Origin: Marinobacter persicus
Lineage (GTDB): Bacteria; Pseudomonadota; Gammaproteobacteria; Pseudomonadales; Oleiphilaceae
Length of the DNA stretch: 64,000 bases
Reading direction: 5' to 3'
Assembly (NCBI RefSeq): GCF_900114155.1
Contig: NZ_FOSC01000012.1
Location: 1 to 64,000, forward strand
Below are positions 63,907 to 64,000 of the stretch, one piece after another (position 1 is the stretch's first letter; each line of letters starts with the position of its first letter). Below the pieces are notes generated by a model, which was not told where the DNA came from, ran no database searches, and saw nothing but the letters and a program-made list of their open reading frames with translations. Position numbers and translations under genes: made by a program.

Positions 63907-63920
63907 TTGATTTAGCGCAA
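63907..63920. promoter_or_regulatory. Anr/Fnr-like box upstream of ompW
   Basis: TTGAT-TTAG-CGCAA agrees with TTGAT-N4-ATCAA in the left half and at CAA on the right. It lies 65-78 bases before the ompW start. ompW is a known FNR/ArcA target in enterobacteria, so oxygen control is plausible but not certain. Confidence 0.4.
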
Positions 63921-64000
63921 GAAATGATTGCGCTGACGGGAACTCGCTGAGAACCGTTGATGCAACTCAAAAAAACGGCGGCTGCTCACCGGTGTATTGC

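Noticed and set aside
1-64000. CRISPR arrays, tRNA or rRNA genes, prophage
   Set aside because: No regularly spaced repeats with unique spacers, no cloverleaf tails or rRNA-like stretches, and no phage structural genes were seen in either strand.

Overview
The window looks like chromosome from a marine gammaproteobacterium, most likely Marinobacter or a close relative. This is inferred from gene content and coding style: choline-to-betaine genes, NhaB, a double-ATP-cone NrdA, a bacteriophytochrome with its heme oxygenase, and short Pta plus AckA. No rRNA or tRNA is present to confirm it. Two textures alternate: GC-rich blocks of housekeeping and physiology genes, and AT-richer, gene-poor or decayed accessory segments.

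Layout. 1-775: end of an IS110-family element and a non-coding stretch. 775-4440: a LysR regulator, an XRE/cupin regulator with AzlCD (branched-chain amino acid export), and a solitary PanB-like enzyme. 4460-10230: accessory island of small unrelated genes (ART-like hypothetical, GNAT, secreted hypothetical, methyltransferase, GFA, DUF6624, HEPN, a VOC gene broken by one stop codon, a lipocalin that lost its start beside a triple 15-bp repeat). 10430-19560: NhaB, a cobalamin riboswitch, nrdA-nrdB-ldhA, an LPD1/CLCA_X metallopeptidase-like protein, a ZIP transporter and an acidic lipoprotein. 19560-30340: second accessory island with integron-cassette-like genes and attC-like sites, decayed toxin-antitoxin loci (yefM with dead yoeB, parD with a parE stub), an intact higBA, SOS-regulated yebG, methyltransferases, a 269-bp MITE-like element and a chimeric gene scar. 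30400-37490: NylB-like hydrolase, lemA-TPM-TPM operon, MFS transporter, anthranilate synthase pair. 37820-42780: pta-ackA followed by bphO-bphP. 42790-50650: HDAC-like deacetylase and sulfide:quinone oxidoreductase facing betI-betB-betA and a short BCCT-like transporter. 50650-56240: tripartite RND efflux operon. 56500-64000: OxyR-type site with ahpC-ahpF, YgjV, DsbG with an Lgt-like/TlpA fusion, RhlE helicase and OmpW.

How genes work together. nrdAB (oxygen-dependent, B12-independent) sits behind a B12 riboswitch, implying a second, B12-dependent reductase elsewhere. BphO supplies biliverdin to the BphP-GGDEF light sensor. BetI probably controls the bet genes through a perfect palindrome. 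AhpC/AhpF form a peroxide-reducing pair. DsbG and the TlpA fusion form a periplasmic disulfide pair.

The clearest unusual observations are: two clusters resembling integron cassettes without an integrase; the B12 switch in front of nrdAB plus a hairpin element between nrdA and nrdB; a composite scar whose differences from the parental gene are all synonymous; iteron-like repeats replacing a lipocalin start; and several antitoxins that outlived their toxins. I did not find a CRISPR array, a prophage, or a clear undescribed multi-gene defence system. The best candidates for new biology are the two-gene 24.9-26.7 kb membrane locus, the HEPN protein at 8.1 kb, and the short BCCT-like carrier.
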